Translations under genes and position numbers: made by a program
The notes under the pieces: model-generated
The model's input: the letters and a program-made list of their open reading frames with translations, nothing else
What the model was told of the DNA's origin: nothing
The model's database searches: none
In this document: piece by piece, positions 1-9,056 of the stretch
Layout of the letters: each line of letters begins with the position of its first letter
How positions within the stretch are numbered: the stretch's first letter is position 1
Source of the DNA: an uncultured Pelagibacteraceae bacterium
GTDB lineage: Bacteria > Pseudomonadota > Alphaproteobacteria > Pelagibacterales > Pelagibacteraceae
DNA: 39,034 nucleotides
NCBI GenBank assembly: GCA_902552475.1
Contig: CACDJC010000008.1
Location: forward strand, 1-39,034
Reading direction: 5' to 3'

Positions 1-764
1 TAACAATCTCCATTTTTTCCAACTGGAATTTTAAAATCTAAATTTTCATAACAATCATATGGTTGACTTTTTCTTAAATCCCAAGCTATGCCAGAACCTC
101 TTAGCATTACGCCTGAAAAAGAATAATCCAAAGCATCTTGCTTAGATACAATTCCTATATCAACATTTCTTTGCTTAAAAATTCTGTTGTCTGTTAATAA
201 AGTTTCTAAATCATTAATAATTTTTGGGAATTTGTTACAAAAATTTCCAATATCTTTTTCAAGACCTGTTGGTAAATCTTTGTGTACACCTCCTGCTCTA
301 AAATAATTTGCATGAAGCCTAGATCCTGAAACTCTTTCATAAAAACCCATTAAAGTTTCTCTTTCTTCAAAACCCCACAATGTAGGAGTTAATGCGCCAA
401 CGTCCATAGCTTGGGTAGTAATATTTAATAAGTGACTAAGAATTCTTCCAATTTCACAAAATATGACTCTTATATATTGTGCTCTAATTGGCACATCTAT
501 ATCCAGAATTTTTTCTATAGCTAGCGCAAAAGCATGTTCTTGATTCATTGGAGCTACGTAATCAAGTCTATCGAAGTAAGGGACGGCCTGAATATAAGTT
601 TTGTTTTCTATTAATTTTTCCGTTCCTCTATGTAACAATCCTATGTGTGGATCAGCTTTTTCTACAATTTCACCATCTAATTGTAAAATAAGTCTTAAAA
701 CACCATGAGCAGCAGGATGTTGTGGTCCAAAATTAAGATTTAATGTTTTTTTTTCTTTAGTCAT
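1..764 (-). CDS. nuoD: NADH-quinone oxidoreductase subunit D, partial (3' end beyond window)
   Basis: This is the N-terminal ~254 residues of the 49-kDa (NuoD/Nqo4) subunit of respiratory complex I, a peripheral-arm subunit that helps form the quinone-binding site. The frame starts at an ATG (764-762) with [20 protein letters not shown]; the '[13 protein letters not shown]' signature and '[12 protein letters not shown]' are characteristic of the family. The frame is open to base 1 with no stop, so the remaining third or so of the protein lies outside the window. The start overlaps the nuoC stop by one base (TAATG), which implies translational coupling within nuoABCD. Identity is firm. Confidence 0.96.
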   Translation of the reverse strand, partial: MTKEKKTLNLNFGPQHPAAHGVLRLILQLDGEIVEKADPHIGLLHRGTEKLIENKTYIQAVPYFDRLDYVAPMNQEHAFALAIEKILDIDVPIRAQYIRVIFCEIGRILSHLLNITTQAMDVGALTPTLWGFEERETLMGFYERVSGSRLHANYFRAGGVHKDLPTGLEKDIGNFCNKFPKIINDLETLLTDNRIFKQRNVDIGIVSKQDALDYSFSGVMLRGSGIAWDLRKSQPYDCYENLDFKIPVGKNGDC

Positions 765-1354
765 TATTCTTTAGTTTGATCTTTAATATATTTTGTACCT
801 TCCCATGGACTTTCATAATCAAAGTTTCTATAATTTTGTTCTAATTTAACCGATTCATATACAACTTTTTTTTCGTTTTCATTGTATCTAACTTCATTAT
901 GACCTGTTAATGGAAAATCTTTTCTTAAAGGATAGCCTTTAAAACCATAGTCGGTTAATATTCTTCTTAAATCAGGATGATCTTTAAATTCAATACCATA
1001 CATATCAAATACTTCTCTTTCCATCCAATTTGCTGAGGGGAAAACATCAACAATGGAAGAAACTATATCATTCTCCTTAATATAAAAATCAACTAATATT
1101 CTATTGTTATTTTCATGACTTAATAATAAGTAAACTAACTTAAATCTTCTTTCTTTTTGAGGATAATCAACAGCAGTAATTTCAATTAACTGTTTAAATT
1201 TTGTTTCTTTATTTGTCTTTAAAAAAAAAATAACATTTTTTAAGTCATTTTCATCTATATTAATATAAAGCTGGTCATGCTTTATTTTGGAGCTATTAAT
1301 TTTTGTTGTTAATTCTGAATTTATGATCTTTTCCAGATCCTCTAAATTTTTCAT
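764..1354 (-). CDS. nuoC: NADH-quinone oxidoreductase subunit C
   Basis: This is the 30-kDa (NuoC/Nqo5) subunit of complex I, a peripheral-arm protein that contacts NuoD and helps shape the quinone site. The 196-residue length fits a stand-alone NuoC rather than the NuoCD fusion of enterobacteria. The hallmark is the C-terminal run with '[16 protein letters not shown]' (about 108-123), followed by '[13 protein letters not shown]' and '[18 protein letters not shown]'. It starts with ATG 2 nt after the nuoB stop and overlaps nuoD by one base, so it is co-transcribed and probably co-translated with its neighbours. Nothing is missing from the expected domain. Confidence 0.97.
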   Translation of the reverse strand: MKNLEDLEKIINSELTTKINSSKIKHDQLYINIDENDLKNVIFFLKTNKETKFKQLIEITAVDYPQKERRFKLVYLLLSHENNNRILVDFYIKENDIVSSIVDVFPSANWMEREVFDMYGIEFKDHPDLRRILTDYGFKGYPLRKDFPLTGHNEVRYNENEKKVVYESVKLEQNYRNFDYESPWEGTKYIKDQTKE

Positions 1355-1356
1355 TT

Positions 1357-1878
1357 TTATCTTTCTAAAGAACCTTTGTTCCTAATTTTTTTTTGCAGTT
1401 GCATAATTCCATATAACAAAGCTTCTGCCGAAGGAGGGCATCCAGGAACATAAATATCAACGGGTACTATTCTATCACATCCTCTTACAACTGAATAAGA
1501 GTAATGATAATATCCTCCACCATTAGCGCAACTTCCCATTGAGATAACATATCTAGGTTCTGGCATTTGATCATAAACTTTTCTTAAAGCTGGAGCCATT
1601 TTATTAGTTAAAGTTCCAGCAACTATCATTACATCGGACTGTCTAGGAGATGCTCTTGGAGCAGCACCAAACCTTTCTAGATCATATCTTGGCATTGAAG
1701 TTTGCATCATTTCAACTGCACAACAAGCCAATCCAAAAGTCATCCAATGTAACGATCCTGTTCTAGACCAATTTATTAAATTTTCAAAAGACGTTGTTAT
1801 AAAACCATTTTCGCTAAAATCTTTGGCAAGTTGTTTAAACTCATCAGGAATTTTTTTTGATTTATCTTCTAATTTCAT
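1357..1878 (-). CDS. nuoB: NADH-quinone oxidoreductase subunit B
   Basis: This is the PSST/NuoB subunit of complex I, which carries the terminal 4Fe-4S cluster N2 that passes electrons to quinone. The cluster ligands are visible: the adjacent Cys pair in '[11 protein letters not shown]' (about 51-52), the Cys in '[10 protein letters not shown]' and the Cys in '[14 protein letters not shown]'. The 173-residue length is normal. A short charged N-terminal extension precedes the conserved '[18 protein letters not shown]'. One base separates it from the nuoA stop. Identification is secure from the complete cluster signature and operon position. Confidence 0.97.
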   Translation of the reverse strand: MKLEDKSKKIPDEFKQLAKDFSENGFITTSFENLINWSRTGSLHWMTFGLACCAVEMMQTSMPRYDLERFGAAPRASPRQSDVMIVAGTLTNKMAPALRKVYDQMPEPRYVISMGSCANGGGYYHYSYSVVRGCDRIVPVDIYVPGCPPSAEALLYGIMQLQKKIRNKGSLER

Positions 1879-1879
1879 T

Positions 1880-2248
1880 TTACTCCCAATCTAAAGCTCC
1901 TTTTTTCCACTCATAAATAAAACCAACTGTTAAAATGAAAAGAAAAATCATCATAGAAATATATCCAAAAAAACCTATTTGACCTAAGCTTATTGCCCAA
2001 GGAAATAAAAAAGCTATCTCTAAATCAAATATTATAAATAAGATTGCCACTAAATAGAACCTAACATCAAATTCCATTCTTGAATCATTGAAAGGTTCAA
2101 ATCCACATTCATAAGCAGATAATTTTTCTGGATCAGGTTTTTTTGGTGATGCTAAATAATTAATTGCAACAAACGCCATACTTAACCCTAAAGCTATTAT
2201 TAAAAATAGAATTATCGACAAATATTCTTTTAAAAATTCCGCAAGCAT
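1880..2248 (-). CDS. nuoA: NADH-quinone oxidoreductase subunit A
   Basis: This is a small membrane subunit of complex I (NuoA/ND3) with three hydrophobic helices, and the first gene of the nuo operon. The conserved loop '[12 protein letters not shown]' and the segment '[22 protein letters not shown]' region (shown by '[11 protein letters not shown]') are diagnostic. I place the start at the ATG at 2248-2246, giving 122 residues beginning [11 protein letters not shown] longer frame could begin at TTG 2266, but a perfect -10 (TATAAT at 2274-2269) would put transcription start at about 2262, downstream of that TTG. The family normally starts close to this first helix, which agrees. Confidence 0.95.
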   Translation of the reverse strand: MLAEFLKEYLSIILFLIIALGLSMAFVAINYLASPKKPDPEKLSAYECGFEPFNDSRMEFDVRFYLVAILFIIFDLEIAFLFPWAISLGQIGFFGYISMMIFLFILTVGFIYEWKKGALDWE

Positions 2249-2268
2249 TTTGAATCTATGTAACAACT

Positions 2269-2297
2269 ATTATATCAACTAAAAGTGAAGATATGTC
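2269..2297 (-). promoter_or_regulatory. Probable nuo operon promoter
   Basis: Read on the minus strand, a perfect -10 TATAAT lies at 2274-2269. A 17-nt spacer leads to GACATA at 2297-2292; shifts of one or two bases give TGACAT or GTGACA. The expected transcription start near 2262 leaves a leader of about 14 nt before the nuoA ATG. The -10 is convincing; the -35 is only moderate. Confidence 0.55.
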
Positions 2298-2331
2298 ACA
2301 TTTTTATCCCTTGTTTTACTAAAAAATTTGA

Positions 2332-2408
2332 TGGCGGGAGTGAAGGGACTCGAACCCTCGACCCCGTGCGTGACAGGCACGTGCTCTAACCAACTGAGCT
2401 ACACCCCC
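2332..2408 (-). tRNA. tRNA-Asp (anticodon GTC)
   Basis: The reverse complement folds into a complete cloverleaf starting GGGGGTG, with D-arm GCTC/GAGC, anticodon loop CTGTCAC containing GTC, T-loop GGTTCGAGTCC, and an acceptor closing with CACTCCC (one G-T wobble). The discriminator is G73, as expected for Asp, and CCA is genomically encoded (2334-2332). It lies 6 nt downstream of tRNA-Val and was probably transcribed with it. Confidence 0.97.
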
Positions 2409-2414
2409 AGATTT

Positions 2415-2490
2415 TGGTGGGCAGTAAAGGACTCGAACCTTTGACCCCCTCGGTGTAAACGAGATGCTCTACCAACTGAGCTAACCGCCC
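2415..2490 (-). tRNA. tRNA-Val (anticodon TAC)
   Basis: The reverse complement begins GGGCGGTTAGCTCAGTTGG and gives a full cloverleaf: acceptor GGGCGGT with ACTGCCC, D-arm GCTC/GAGC, anticodon arm TCTCG-TTTACAC-CGAGG with anticodon TAC, T-arm AAAGG TTCGAGT CCTTT, discriminator A and an encoded CCA. It is the first member of a two-tRNA transcript with tRNA-Asp. Confidence 0.97.
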
Positions 2491-2502
2491 AAAATCTTGG
2501 TA

Positions 2503-2531
2503 CTAATACATCAACAGATTAATAATGTAAA
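2503..2531 (-). promoter_or_regulatory. Promoter of the tRNA-Val/tRNA-Asp pair
   Basis: On the minus strand TTTACA (2531-2526) is followed after exactly 17 nt by TATTAG (2508-2503), and the tRNA begins 12 nt further on. It lies immediately downstream of the lon stop codon, so the tRNAs need not depend on lon transcription. Confidence 0.6.
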
Positions 2532-2538
2532 TTGTTTA

Positions 2539-4926
2539 TTACTGAATACTGGCTTGAGATTTATCGTCTTTCTTAGTTTCAGATATTTTATCTACTTCTG
2601 TCCATTCCACAGGTTTAAGTTCTTTTGTTAAGGATAGTTTTAAAACTTCTTCAGCAGACTCAACAGGTATAATTTTGATATCTTCTCTGACTTTTTTTGG
2701 AATATCAACAAGATCTTTTTCATTTTCTTTTGGAATTAAAACTTTTTTAACACCCGCTCTATGTGCAGCTAAAAGTTTTTCTTTAAGTCCTCCTATTGGT
2801 AGTACTTGACCTGTAACAGTCACTTCACCTGTCATTGCAATATCTCTATTAACAGGAATATTTGTCATTGAAGAAACTATAGATGTAACCATCGCAATAC
2901 CTGCGGATGGACCGTCTTTTGGTGTTGCGCCTTCAGGAACATGTATATGAAAATCTTTTTTTTCAAAAAAAGGTGGAATGACTCCATATTCTAAGCTTCT
3001 TGATCTTACAAAAGATTTTGCAGCTTTAACAGACTCTTGCATTACATCACCAAGTTTTCCGGTTATTTGCATTCTGCCTTTTCCAGGCATATTTACAGTT
3101 TCAATCTTAAGAATTTCACCTCCAAATTCAGTCCATGCTAACCCAGTAACAATTCCAACTTTATTTTCGGTTTCTAATTCACCAAATTTAAATTTTTTAA
3201 CTCCAAGAAAATCTGAGATGTTTTTTTCACTTACTTCAACTCTGCTTTTTTCTCCATTAACTACTTTTTTAACAACTTTCCTTGTTACTTTGGATATTTC
3301 TCTTTCTAAATTTCTAACGCCAGATTCTCTTGTATAACTTCTTATAATTTCTTTTATTGTGCCATCTTCTAATTTTAGTTCTCCATCTTTAACACCATTA
3401 TCCTTAACTTGTTTGGGCAAGAGATATTTATTTGCAATATTAATTTTTTCATCCTCTGTATATCCTGGAATACGTATTACTTCCATCCTGTCTAATAACG
3501 GAGGAAGTATATTTAAAGTATTGGCTGTTGTAACAAACATGACATCTGATAGATCATAATCCACTTCTAAATAATGATCGTTAAAAGTAGTATTTTGTTC
3601 TGGATCAAGAGCTTCTAGAAGAGCTGAAGATGGGTCTCCTCTATAATCATTTCCAATTTTATCAACTTCATCAAGTAAAAATAACGGGTTTTTTGTTCCA
3701 GCTTTTTTCATCATTTGAATAATTTTACCAGGTAAAGATCCAATGTAAGTTCTTCTATGACCTCTTATTTCAGCCTCATCTCTTACACCTCCTAAGGACA
3801 TTCTTATAAATTGTCTGTTTGTTGCTTTAGCAATAGATTTACCTAAAGATGTTTTTCCAACTCCAGGGGGACCGACTAAACATAAAATTGGCCCTTTGAT
3901 TTTTTCCATTCTTTTTTGTACTGCTAAAAATTCTATTATTCTTTCTTTAACCTTTTCTAAACCAAAATGGTCTTCATCTAAAGTTTTAAGAGCTTTATTT
4001 AAATCAATATCAACTTTATCTTTTTTAAACCATGGTAAATCTATCATCCAATCAAGATAATTTCTAACTACAGTCGCTTCTGCTGACATTGGACTCATAT
4101 TTTTTAATTTTTTTAATTCTGATAAGCATTTTTTTTCAACATCTTTTGGCATTTTTGCTTTTTGAATTGATTTTTTTAAATTAGTTGTTTCGTCTTTACC
4201 ATCTTCGATTTCACCCAACTCTTTCTGTATTGCTTTTAATTGCTCGTTTAAATAATATTCTCTTTGGGTTTTTTCCATTTGAGTTTTAACTCTTCCTCTA
4301 ATTCTTTTTTCAACTCCAATTATACTTGTCTCATTTTCCATTATTTTTATAACAGCATTTAATCTCTTTTTAACGTCAAGAGTCTCAAATATTTGTTGCT
4401 TTTCAGATATTGTAGAATTTAAATTAGAAGCTATGTTGTCAACAATTTTTGAAGGATCCTTCAATTCTTTTATACTGTTAATAGTTTCATTAGAAATTTT
4501 TTTATTTATTGTTGTAAGTTTTTCCAATCTTCTGACAGCAGTTAAAGCTAAGGGCAACAAGTCTTCATCTTTATTAATAAAATCTTTCTGGTATTCAAAT
4601 GTACAATTTATAAATTTTTCATCATCTTTAAATTCTAAAATTTTTACTCTTTTAATCCCTTCAACTAAAACTTTTACTGTTCCGTCCGGTAATTTTAAAA
4701 GTTGTAAAATGTTACTTTCGCAACCGTAGTTAAAAACATCATTCTTTTTTGGATCATCGACTTCTGAATTTTTTTGAGTAACAAGAATAATTTTTTTATC
4801 ACTCTTCATTACTTCGTTAAGAGCTGTAATCGATTTATCTCTACCTACAAAAAGAGGTATTACCATGCTTGGAAACACTACTATGTCTCTCAAAGGTAGT
4901 AACGGTTGTGTGATTTTTACATCCAT
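2539..4926 (-). CDS. lon: ATP-dependent Lon protease
   Basis: Lon is a cytoplasmic homohexameric AAA+ serine protease that degrades misfolded and short-lived regulatory proteins. All three parts are present: an N-terminal substrate-binding LAN domain (from '[19 protein letters not shown]', residues 8-26) with a coiled-coil stretch to about 300; an AAA+ module with Walker A GPPGVGKT at 352-359, Walker B '[11 protein letters not shown]' around 415-425 and sensor region '[16 protein letters not shown]'; and a C-terminal protease domain with the Ser-Lys dyad Ser674 ('PKDGPSAG') and Lys717 ('GGLKEKLLA'). At 795 residues it is of usual length. It follows clpX by 63 nt. In many alphaproteobacteria hupB follows lon; here two tRNAs and the nuo operon follow instead. 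Confidence 0.98.
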   Translation of the reverse strand: MDVKITQPLLPLRDIVVFPSMVIPLFVGRDKSITALNEVMKSDKKIILVTQKNSEVDDPKKNDVFNYGCESNILQLLKLPDGTVKVLVEGIKRVKILEFKDDEKFINCTFEYQKDFINKDEDLLPLALTAVRRLEKLTTINKKISNETINSIKELKDPSKIVDNIASNLNSTISEKQQIFETLDVKKRLNAVIKIMENETSIIGVEKRIRGRVKTQMEKTQREYYLNEQLKAIQKELGEIEDGKDETTNLKKSIQKAKMPKDVEKKCLSELKKLKNMSPMSAEATVVRNYLDWMIDLPWFKKDKVDIDLNKALKTLDEDHFGLEKVKERIIEFLAVQKRMEKIKGPILCLVGPPGVGKTSLGKSIAKATNRQFIRMSLGGVRDEAEIRGHRRTYIGSLPGKIIQMMKKAGTKNPLFLLDEVDKIGNDYRGDPSSALLEALDPEQNTTFNDHYLEVDYDLSDVMFVTTANTLNILPPLLDRMEVIRIPGYTEDEKINIANKYLLPKQVKDNGVKDGELKLEDGTIKEIIRSYTRESGVRNLEREISKVTRKVVKKVVNGEKSRVEVSEKNISDFLGVKKFKFGELETENKVGIVTGLAWTEFGGEILKIETVNMPGKGRMQITGKLGDVMQESVKAAKSFVRSRSLEYGVIPPFFEKKDFHIHVPEGATPKDGPSAGIAMVTSIVSSMTNIPVNRDIAMTGEVTVTGQVLPIGGLKEKLLAAHRAGVKKVLIPKENEKDLVDIPKKVREDIKIIPVESAEEVLKLSLTKELKPVEWTEVDKISETKKDDKSQASIQ

Positions 4927-4989
4927 TTTTTAAATATGGATATTATATTATATATTGCAATAGGAAATTATTATTTATTAACTTATTTT

Positions 4990-6249
4990 TTATGCCGCAG
5001 ATGTCTTATCAGTTTTAGTTTTTTGTTTTGAGTGAACAATAATAGGTTGAGATATACCTTTTACCGAGCTAGAATCAATGATAACCTCCTCAATATTATC
5101 TTGACCAGGTAAATCAAACATAGTTTTTAATAATATATTTTCAAGAATAGACCTTAACCCTCTTGCTCCTGTTTTTTTACTTATAGCTTTGTTGGCTATA
5201 TCTTTAACTGCTTGGTCTTTAAAATTTAATTTAACACCTTCGAGTCTAAAAAGTTCTTGATATTGTTTTATTAAAGAATTTTTTGGCTCAAGTAAAATTT
5301 TAACTAAAGATTTTTCATCTAAGTCTTCTAATGTAGCTGTTATTGGTAATCTTCCGATAAATTCTGGTATTAATCCATATTTAAGTAAATCTTCTGGCTC
5401 TAAATTTTTCATCCATTCTCCTGTTTTTTTATCTTCAACATTTTTTACTTTTGCACCAAATCCTATTGAAGACCCTTTATCTCTTTGAGAAATAATTTTA
5501 TCTAAACCAGCAAAGGCTCCACCACAGATAAAAAGAATATTTGTAGTATCAACTTGCAAGAATTCTTGTTGAGGATGTTTTCTACCGCCTTGTGGGGGAA
5601 CGCTAGCAACAGTTCCTTCCATGATTTTAAGTAAAGCTTGCTGAACACCTTCACCAGATACATCTCTTGTTATTGAAGGATTTTCTGATTTTCTACTTAT
5701 TTTATCAACTTCATCTATATAAACAATTCCTCTTTGTGCTTTCTCTACATTGTAATCAGCTGCTTGCAATAGTTTTAAAATAATATTTTCAACATCTTCA
5801 CCTACATAACCCGCTTCAGTTAAAGTAGTTGCATCAGCCATTGTAAATGGAACGTCTAAAATTCTCGCCAAAGTTTGAGCGAGTAAAGTTTTTCCACATC
5901 CTGTTGGTCCAACCAATAATATATTAGATTTTGAAAGCTCAACATTTTTACTTGTTTTGTTTTCATAATTTAGTCTCTTATAATGATTGTGTACTGCTAC
6001 AGATAAAACTTTTTTTGCATGTTTTTGTCCTATCACATAATCATCTAAAACTTTGCAGATATCTTTTGGTAGCGGCAAACCATCTTGATGTTTTACAAAA
6101 TTATCTTTGCTTTCTTCTTTGATTATATCCATACAAAGCTCAACACATTCATCACAGATAAATACTGTTGGGCCAGCTATTAATTTTCTGACTTCGTGTT
6201 GGCTCTTTCCACAAAAAGAACAGTAAAGAATATTTTTATTATTGCTCAT
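4990..6249 (-). CDS. clpX: ATP-dependent Clp protease ATP-binding subunit ClpX
   Basis: ClpX is the AAA+ unfoldase that recognises substrates and feeds them into the ClpP chamber in the cytoplasm. The N-terminal zinc-binding domain has its four cysteines (C10, C13, C32, C35), Walker A GPTGCGKT lies at 114-121, Walker B in '[10 protein letters not shown]', the sensor region is present, and '[10 protein letters not shown]' precedes the C-terminal small domain. The ClpP-docking tripeptide of the IGF type is visible in '[10 protein letters not shown]'. At 419 residues it is full length. It lies 88 nt after clpP on the same strand and 63 nt before lon, matching the alphaproteobacterial proteolysis cluster. 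Confidence 0.98.
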   Translation of the reverse strand: MSNNKNILYCSFCGKSQHEVRKLIAGPTVFICDECVELCMDIIKEESKDNFVKHQDGLPLPKDICKVLDDYVIGQKHAKKVLSVAVHNHYKRLNYENKTSKNVELSKSNILLVGPTGCGKTLLAQTLARILDVPFTMADATTLTEAGYVGEDVENIILKLLQAADYNVEKAQRGIVYIDEVDKISRKSENPSITRDVSGEGVQQALLKIMEGTVASVPPQGGRKHPQQEFLQVDTTNILFICGGAFAGLDKIISQRDKGSSIGFGAKVKNVEDKKTGEWMKNLEPEDLLKYGLIPEFIGRLPITATLEDLDEKSLVKILLEPKNSLIKQYQELFRLEGVKLNFKDQAVKDIANKAISKKTGARGLRSILENILLKTMFDLPGQDNIEEVIIDSSSVKGISQPIIVHSKQKTKTDKTSAA

Positions 6250-6337
6250 AATTTTTATAACGAATCAATTTTTTTACTTTATTACAAATGACTCATCTTT
6301 ATCAAGCATAGGTTGTGGAAAAACTATATCTAGTTAT

Positions 6338-6949
6338 TTATTCTCTTTTATCTACTACTTTATCTATTAGCCCAAAATCTCTTGCATTATCTGGAGTCAT
6401 AAAGTTGTCTCTTTCTAATGCAGATTTTATTTGTTCAACTGATTTGCCGGTATGTTTTGAATAAATCTCATTTAATCTTTTCTTTAAAGATAAAACTTCA
6501 TTTGCGTGAATTTCAATATCAGTAGCTTGTCCTTGAAATCCTGCTGATGGTTGATGAACCATAATTCTAGAATTAGGTAATGAATATCTTTTACCTTTTG
6601 CTCCTGCCGCTAATAAAAAAGAACCCATACTGGCTGCTTGACCAATGCATAAAGTTGTTACTTCAGGTTTAATATATTGCATAGTGTCATAAATACCCAG
6701 TCCTGCTGTAACTAATCCTCCTGGACTATTTATGTATAAAGATATTTCTTTCTTTGGATCTTCTGACTCCAAAAATAATAGTTGTGCCGTAACCAATGAA
6801 GCTATTGTGTCGTTAATAGGTCCTACTACAAATACTATTCTTTCTTTAAGCAATCTTGAATATATGTCGTATGCTCTTTCTCCTCTACTTGATTGTTCAA
6901 CTACCATAGGGATAAGATTATTTAGGTGCTCTGGAATTTTTTTAGTCAT
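6338..6949 (-). CDS. clpP: ATP-dependent Clp protease proteolytic subunit ClpP
   Basis: ClpP is the serine protease subunit that forms the double-heptamer degradation chamber working with ClpX. The catalytic Ser107 ('[12 protein letters not shown]'), His132 ('[10 protein letters not shown]') and an Asp near residue 180 ('LERDNFM') are present, as is the oxyanion glycine motif 'INSPGG'. The 203-residue length is standard, with a short N-terminal propeptide-like segment before '[15 protein letters not shown]'. It starts at ATG 6949, 32 nt after the trigger factor stop, and precedes clpX. Confidence 0.98.
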   Translation of the reverse strand: MTKKIPEHLNNLIPMVVEQSSRGERAYDIYSRLLKERIVFVVGPINDTIASLVTAQLLFLESEDPKKEISLYINSPGGLVTAGLGIYDTMQYIKPEVTTLCIGQAASMGSFLLAAGAKGKRYSLPNSRIMVHQPSAGFQGQATDIEIHANEVLSLKKRLNEIYSKHTGKSVEQIKSALERDNFMTPDNARDFGLIDKVVDKRE

Positions 6950-6981
6950 AAACTGATTCGACTATCTTATACAACTTGTGA

Positions 6982-8451
6982 TTACTTTTTGCTAACTTTT
7001 TTTTTGTTTTTTGTTTTCTTTATTGATGTTTTGGCTTTTTTTGATTTTGAAGGCGTATCTAATTTTTTAGTTTTTGCTTTTTTTTGATTTTCATCATCTA
7101 ATTTATGATCGTCATGATCATGGTCATGTTTTATAAATTTTTCTTGTTCTTTTAAATTTTTTTCATTTTCTTCTTTTATAATTTTTTCAGCTTCACTCTT
7201 TGTAATGTTTTTTTTGTTAATTTTTGCACCCTTCTTAATCTCATCTAAAATTTTTTCCTCATATATCTGTCCACGCAAACTGTCTAAGGCTGTAGGATTT
7301 TTTTCATAATACTCTTTTACAATTTTTTCTTGACCTGGCATCATTCTAAACTGTTTTTGTATTTCAACATTTAATTCTTCCTGAGATACTTTTATATTAT
7401 TTTTTTCACCAAAAGCGTTCAGTATTAGACCAGTTTTAATTCTTTTTTTTGCTTGTTCTTCTAAAGATTTTTTATTTTTTTTAAATTCTTCTTCTTTCAT
7501 TCCTTGAGATAAAATTTTTGTTTCTTGTTCAATTAAATTACTTGGAAGATCATCCAATTTATTTTTTTCAATTTGTTCAATAATTTTTTTCTTTGTAATC
7601 ATTGATAGAGAGTTTTTATACTCTTCATCAATCTGTTTAGATATAAGCTCTTTTAAATTTTTTAAATCCTTTGCTCCCATATTTTTTGCAAAATCATCAT
7701 TAACAATTACTTCTTCGGGTTTTTTTACTGATACAATATTACATTCAAATGCAGCTTTTTTATTTACAAGTTCTTTTTCAGGAAAATTCTCAGGCAAACT
7801 TACTTCTACAATTTTAGTATCATTCTTTTTTACTCCTTCTAATTGACTATCAAAACCTTTGATAAATAAATCTTTTCCAAGTTCTAACTGAGTATTTTTT
7901 GCTTCATTTCCTTTAAACTCTTTGCCATCTACTGTCGCTTTATAATCAAATACAACTAGATCATTTTTTTTAGAGACATAGCTCTCTTCTGCATCTTTAA
8001 AATTTTTTTGGCTTTTTGCTATTTCTTGAATCCTTTTATCTGCTTCTTTTGGATCTATCTTAACAGTATATTCATCAACCTTAATTGTTTCTAAAGATGT
8101 TAGTTTGATATTAGGTAGCTCAGTAACTGAAATTATATACTCCAAGTCTTTACCCTCTCCAAAAGTTTTTAAATCTATTTTTGGTTGTCCCGCTGGTTTA
8201 ATTTTATTTTCTTCCAGAGCTTTAGTTGTAGTTTCTTTTATCAACTTATCTATAACTTCTCCATAAACTGCTTTTCCAAACTGTCTTTTTATAATTTCAG
8301 TAGGTACTTTTCCGGGTCTAAAACCTTTAATAACAACATCTTTTCTTATCTCTTCATATTTTTCTTCAAGTTGAGTTGCTATGGTTTTTTTATCGATAAA
8401 AACTTTTAAATCTTTCTCTAAACCTTTTTTATTTTTTACAGTTACTTTCAT
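6982..8451 (-). CDS. tig: Trigger factor (ribosome-associated chaperone) with charged C-terminal tail
   Basis: Trigger factor binds the ribosomal exit tunnel and shields nascent chains; it also has peptidyl-prolyl isomerase activity. The ribosome-binding signature appears as 'GFRPGKVPTEIIKRQFGK' near residues 44-61. An FKBP-like PPIase domain follows at about 160-245 ('NDLVVFDYKATVDGKEF'), then a long helical C-terminal chaperone domain. At 489 residues it is about 50 longer than the usual ~430-440: after residue ~435 comes a His/Asp cluster ('KHDHDHDDHKLDD') and then a Lys/Ser/Thr tail ending in KKKVSKK. The ATG lies only 10 nt after the 3' end of tRNA-Leu, leaving almost no leader. Confidence 0.96.
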   Translation of the reverse strand: MKVTVKNKKGLEKDLKVFIDKKTIATQLEEKYEEIRKDVVIKGFRPGKVPTEIIKRQFGKAVYGEVIDKLIKETTTKALEENKIKPAGQPKIDLKTFGEGKDLEYIISVTELPNIKLTSLETIKVDEYTVKIDPKEADKRIQEIAKSQKNFKDAEESYVSKKNDLVVFDYKATVDGKEFKGNEAKNTQLELGKDLFIKGFDSQLEGVKKNDTKIVEVSLPENFPEKELVNKKAAFECNIVSVKKPEEVIVNDDFAKNMGAKDLKNLKELISKQIDEEYKNSLSMITKKKIIEQIEKNKLDDLPSNLIEQETKILSQGMKEEEFKKNKKSLEEQAKKRIKTGLILNAFGEKNNIKVSQEELNVEIQKQFRMMPGQEKIVKEYYEKNPTALDSLRGQIYEEKILDEIKKGAKINKKNITKSEAEKIIKEENEKNLKEQEKFIKHDHDHDDHKLDDENQKKAKTKKLDTPSKSKKAKTSIKKTKNKKKVSKK

Positions 8452-8461
8452 AAATAAATAA

Positions 8462-8546
8462 TGGTAGGCGAGAAAGGACTCGAACCTTCACAGCTTGCAC
8501 TATTGGTTCCTAAGACCAACGCGTCTACCAATTCCGCCACTCGCCC
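8462..8546 (-). tRNA. tRNA-Leu (anticodon TAG)
   Basis: The reverse complement starts GGGCGAGTGGCGGAATTGG, the usual class II Leu opening. It has anticodon arm TTGGT-CTTAGGA-ACCAA (anticodon TAG), an extended variable arm (TAGTGCAAGCTG region), T-arm AAGG TTCGAGT CCTT and an encoded CCA at 8464-8462. The 85-nt length fits a class II tRNA. It lies immediately upstream of tig and probably shares its transcript. Confidence 0.96.
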
Positions 8547-8559
8547 AAATTATTGCTGC

Positions 8560-8588
8560 TTTATATATTATTGAACAAGTTTGTCCAA
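8560..8588 (-). promoter_or_regulatory. Promoter of tRNA-Leu and probably tig
   Basis: On the minus strand TTGGAC (8588-8583), a 17-nt spacer and TATAAA (8565-8560) form a good sigma70-type promoter, 13 nt before the tRNA 5' end. No comparable promoter fits between the tRNA and tig, which are 10 nt apart, so tig is likely transcribed from here. Confidence 0.6.
8571..8588. promoter_or_regulatory. Near-perfect 18-bp palindrome overlapping the tRNA-Leu/tig promoter
   Basis: TTGAACAAGTTTGTCCAA is an inverted repeat in which 7 of 9 base pairs match (mismatches at 8574/8585 and the centre). It covers the -35 and half of the spacer of the minus-strand promoter and could also face the plus-strand DUF1289 gene. 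It could be an operator, but no regulator gene is nearby and it may be chance. Confidence 0.35.
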
Positions 8589-8628
8589 TCCGAATAATAG
8601 TGTAAAAGTATAAAAATATATAAAAAAA

Positions 8629-8886
8629 ATGATTGTTTCGCCTTGTATAAGTATCTGTAAAACGGACCCTGTTACAGGATATTGCTATGGATGTGCTAGA
8701 AATGAAAAAGAAAAAAAAACTTGGAAAGATCCAAAAACAACAGATGAGTGGAAAAAAAATAATATAGAAGAATTAAAAAAAAGAATGAACGGATGGCAGT
8801 TAGAAAGTTTTATAGAATCTTATAATCATAAAAATGAAAATGGAATATCTTTATTTAAAAAAAAATTAATTAATGAAACAAAGTAA
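8629..8886 (+). CDS. DUF1289 family small cysteine-rich protein
   Basis: This 85-residue soluble protein begins with 'SPCISICKTDPVTGYCYGC' near residues 4-22, the four-cysteine signature of the DUF1289 family, followed by the usual tryptophan helix ('TTDEWKKN', 'MNGWQ'). The function of the family is unproven; the spacing C-X3-C-X8-C-X2-C suggests metal binding, which is inference. It is preceded by the divergent tRNA-Leu promoter region and overlaps the next small gene by 14 nt in a different frame. The Lys/Asn-rich C-terminal tail reflects AT-rich composition. Confidence 0.85.
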   Translation: MIVSPCISICKTDPVTGYCYGCARNEKEKKTWKDPKTTDEWKKNNIEELKKRMNGWQLESFIESYNHKNENGISLFKKKLINETK

Positions 8887-9046
8887 TATCGTACTCATAA
8901 TATATATAATAGGGATAATTATTGGAGCTTTAGTTTTGGATATTTGGGGTGCAGACACAAGCATAAAAAAAGGATTGATAGCTCTTGGATGGACAGCTAT
9001 TTTTTTAATCGCCTATTTCTATTCTGATAGAGAAAAAAATAATTAA
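8873..9046 (+). CDS. Small two-helix membrane protein, 57 aa
   Basis: A short frame starts at ATG 8873 inside the end of the DUF1289 gene and stops at TAA 9046. It encodes 57 residues: a first hydrophobic helix (about 5-23, 'IVLIIYIIGIIIGALVLDIW'), a short polar turn 'GADTSIKKG', a second helix (about 34-50) and a charged tail. Two clean membrane segments of suitable length, the 14-nt coupling to the upstream gene and the 10-nt gap to the downstream glycosylase gene argue for a real gene in this densely packed genome. I do not recognise the family. Confidence 0.65.
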   Translation: MKQSNIVLIIYIIGIIIGALVLDIWGADTSIKKGLIALGWTAIFLIAYFYSDREKNN

Positions 9047-9056
9047 TTTTTTTTCG

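Noticed and set aside
2249..2266. Longer nuoA start at TTG 2266
   Set aside because: The expected transcription start from the TATAAT at 2274-2269 lies downstream of it; the ATG at 2248 fits the family.
2978..4729. Three open frames on the plus strand (119, 66 and 98 aa) opposite lon
   Set aside because: They are antisense to a complete Lon with all catalytic residues; their Ser/Phe/Leu-rich sequences are the usual mirror of Lys/Glu-rich coding sequence.
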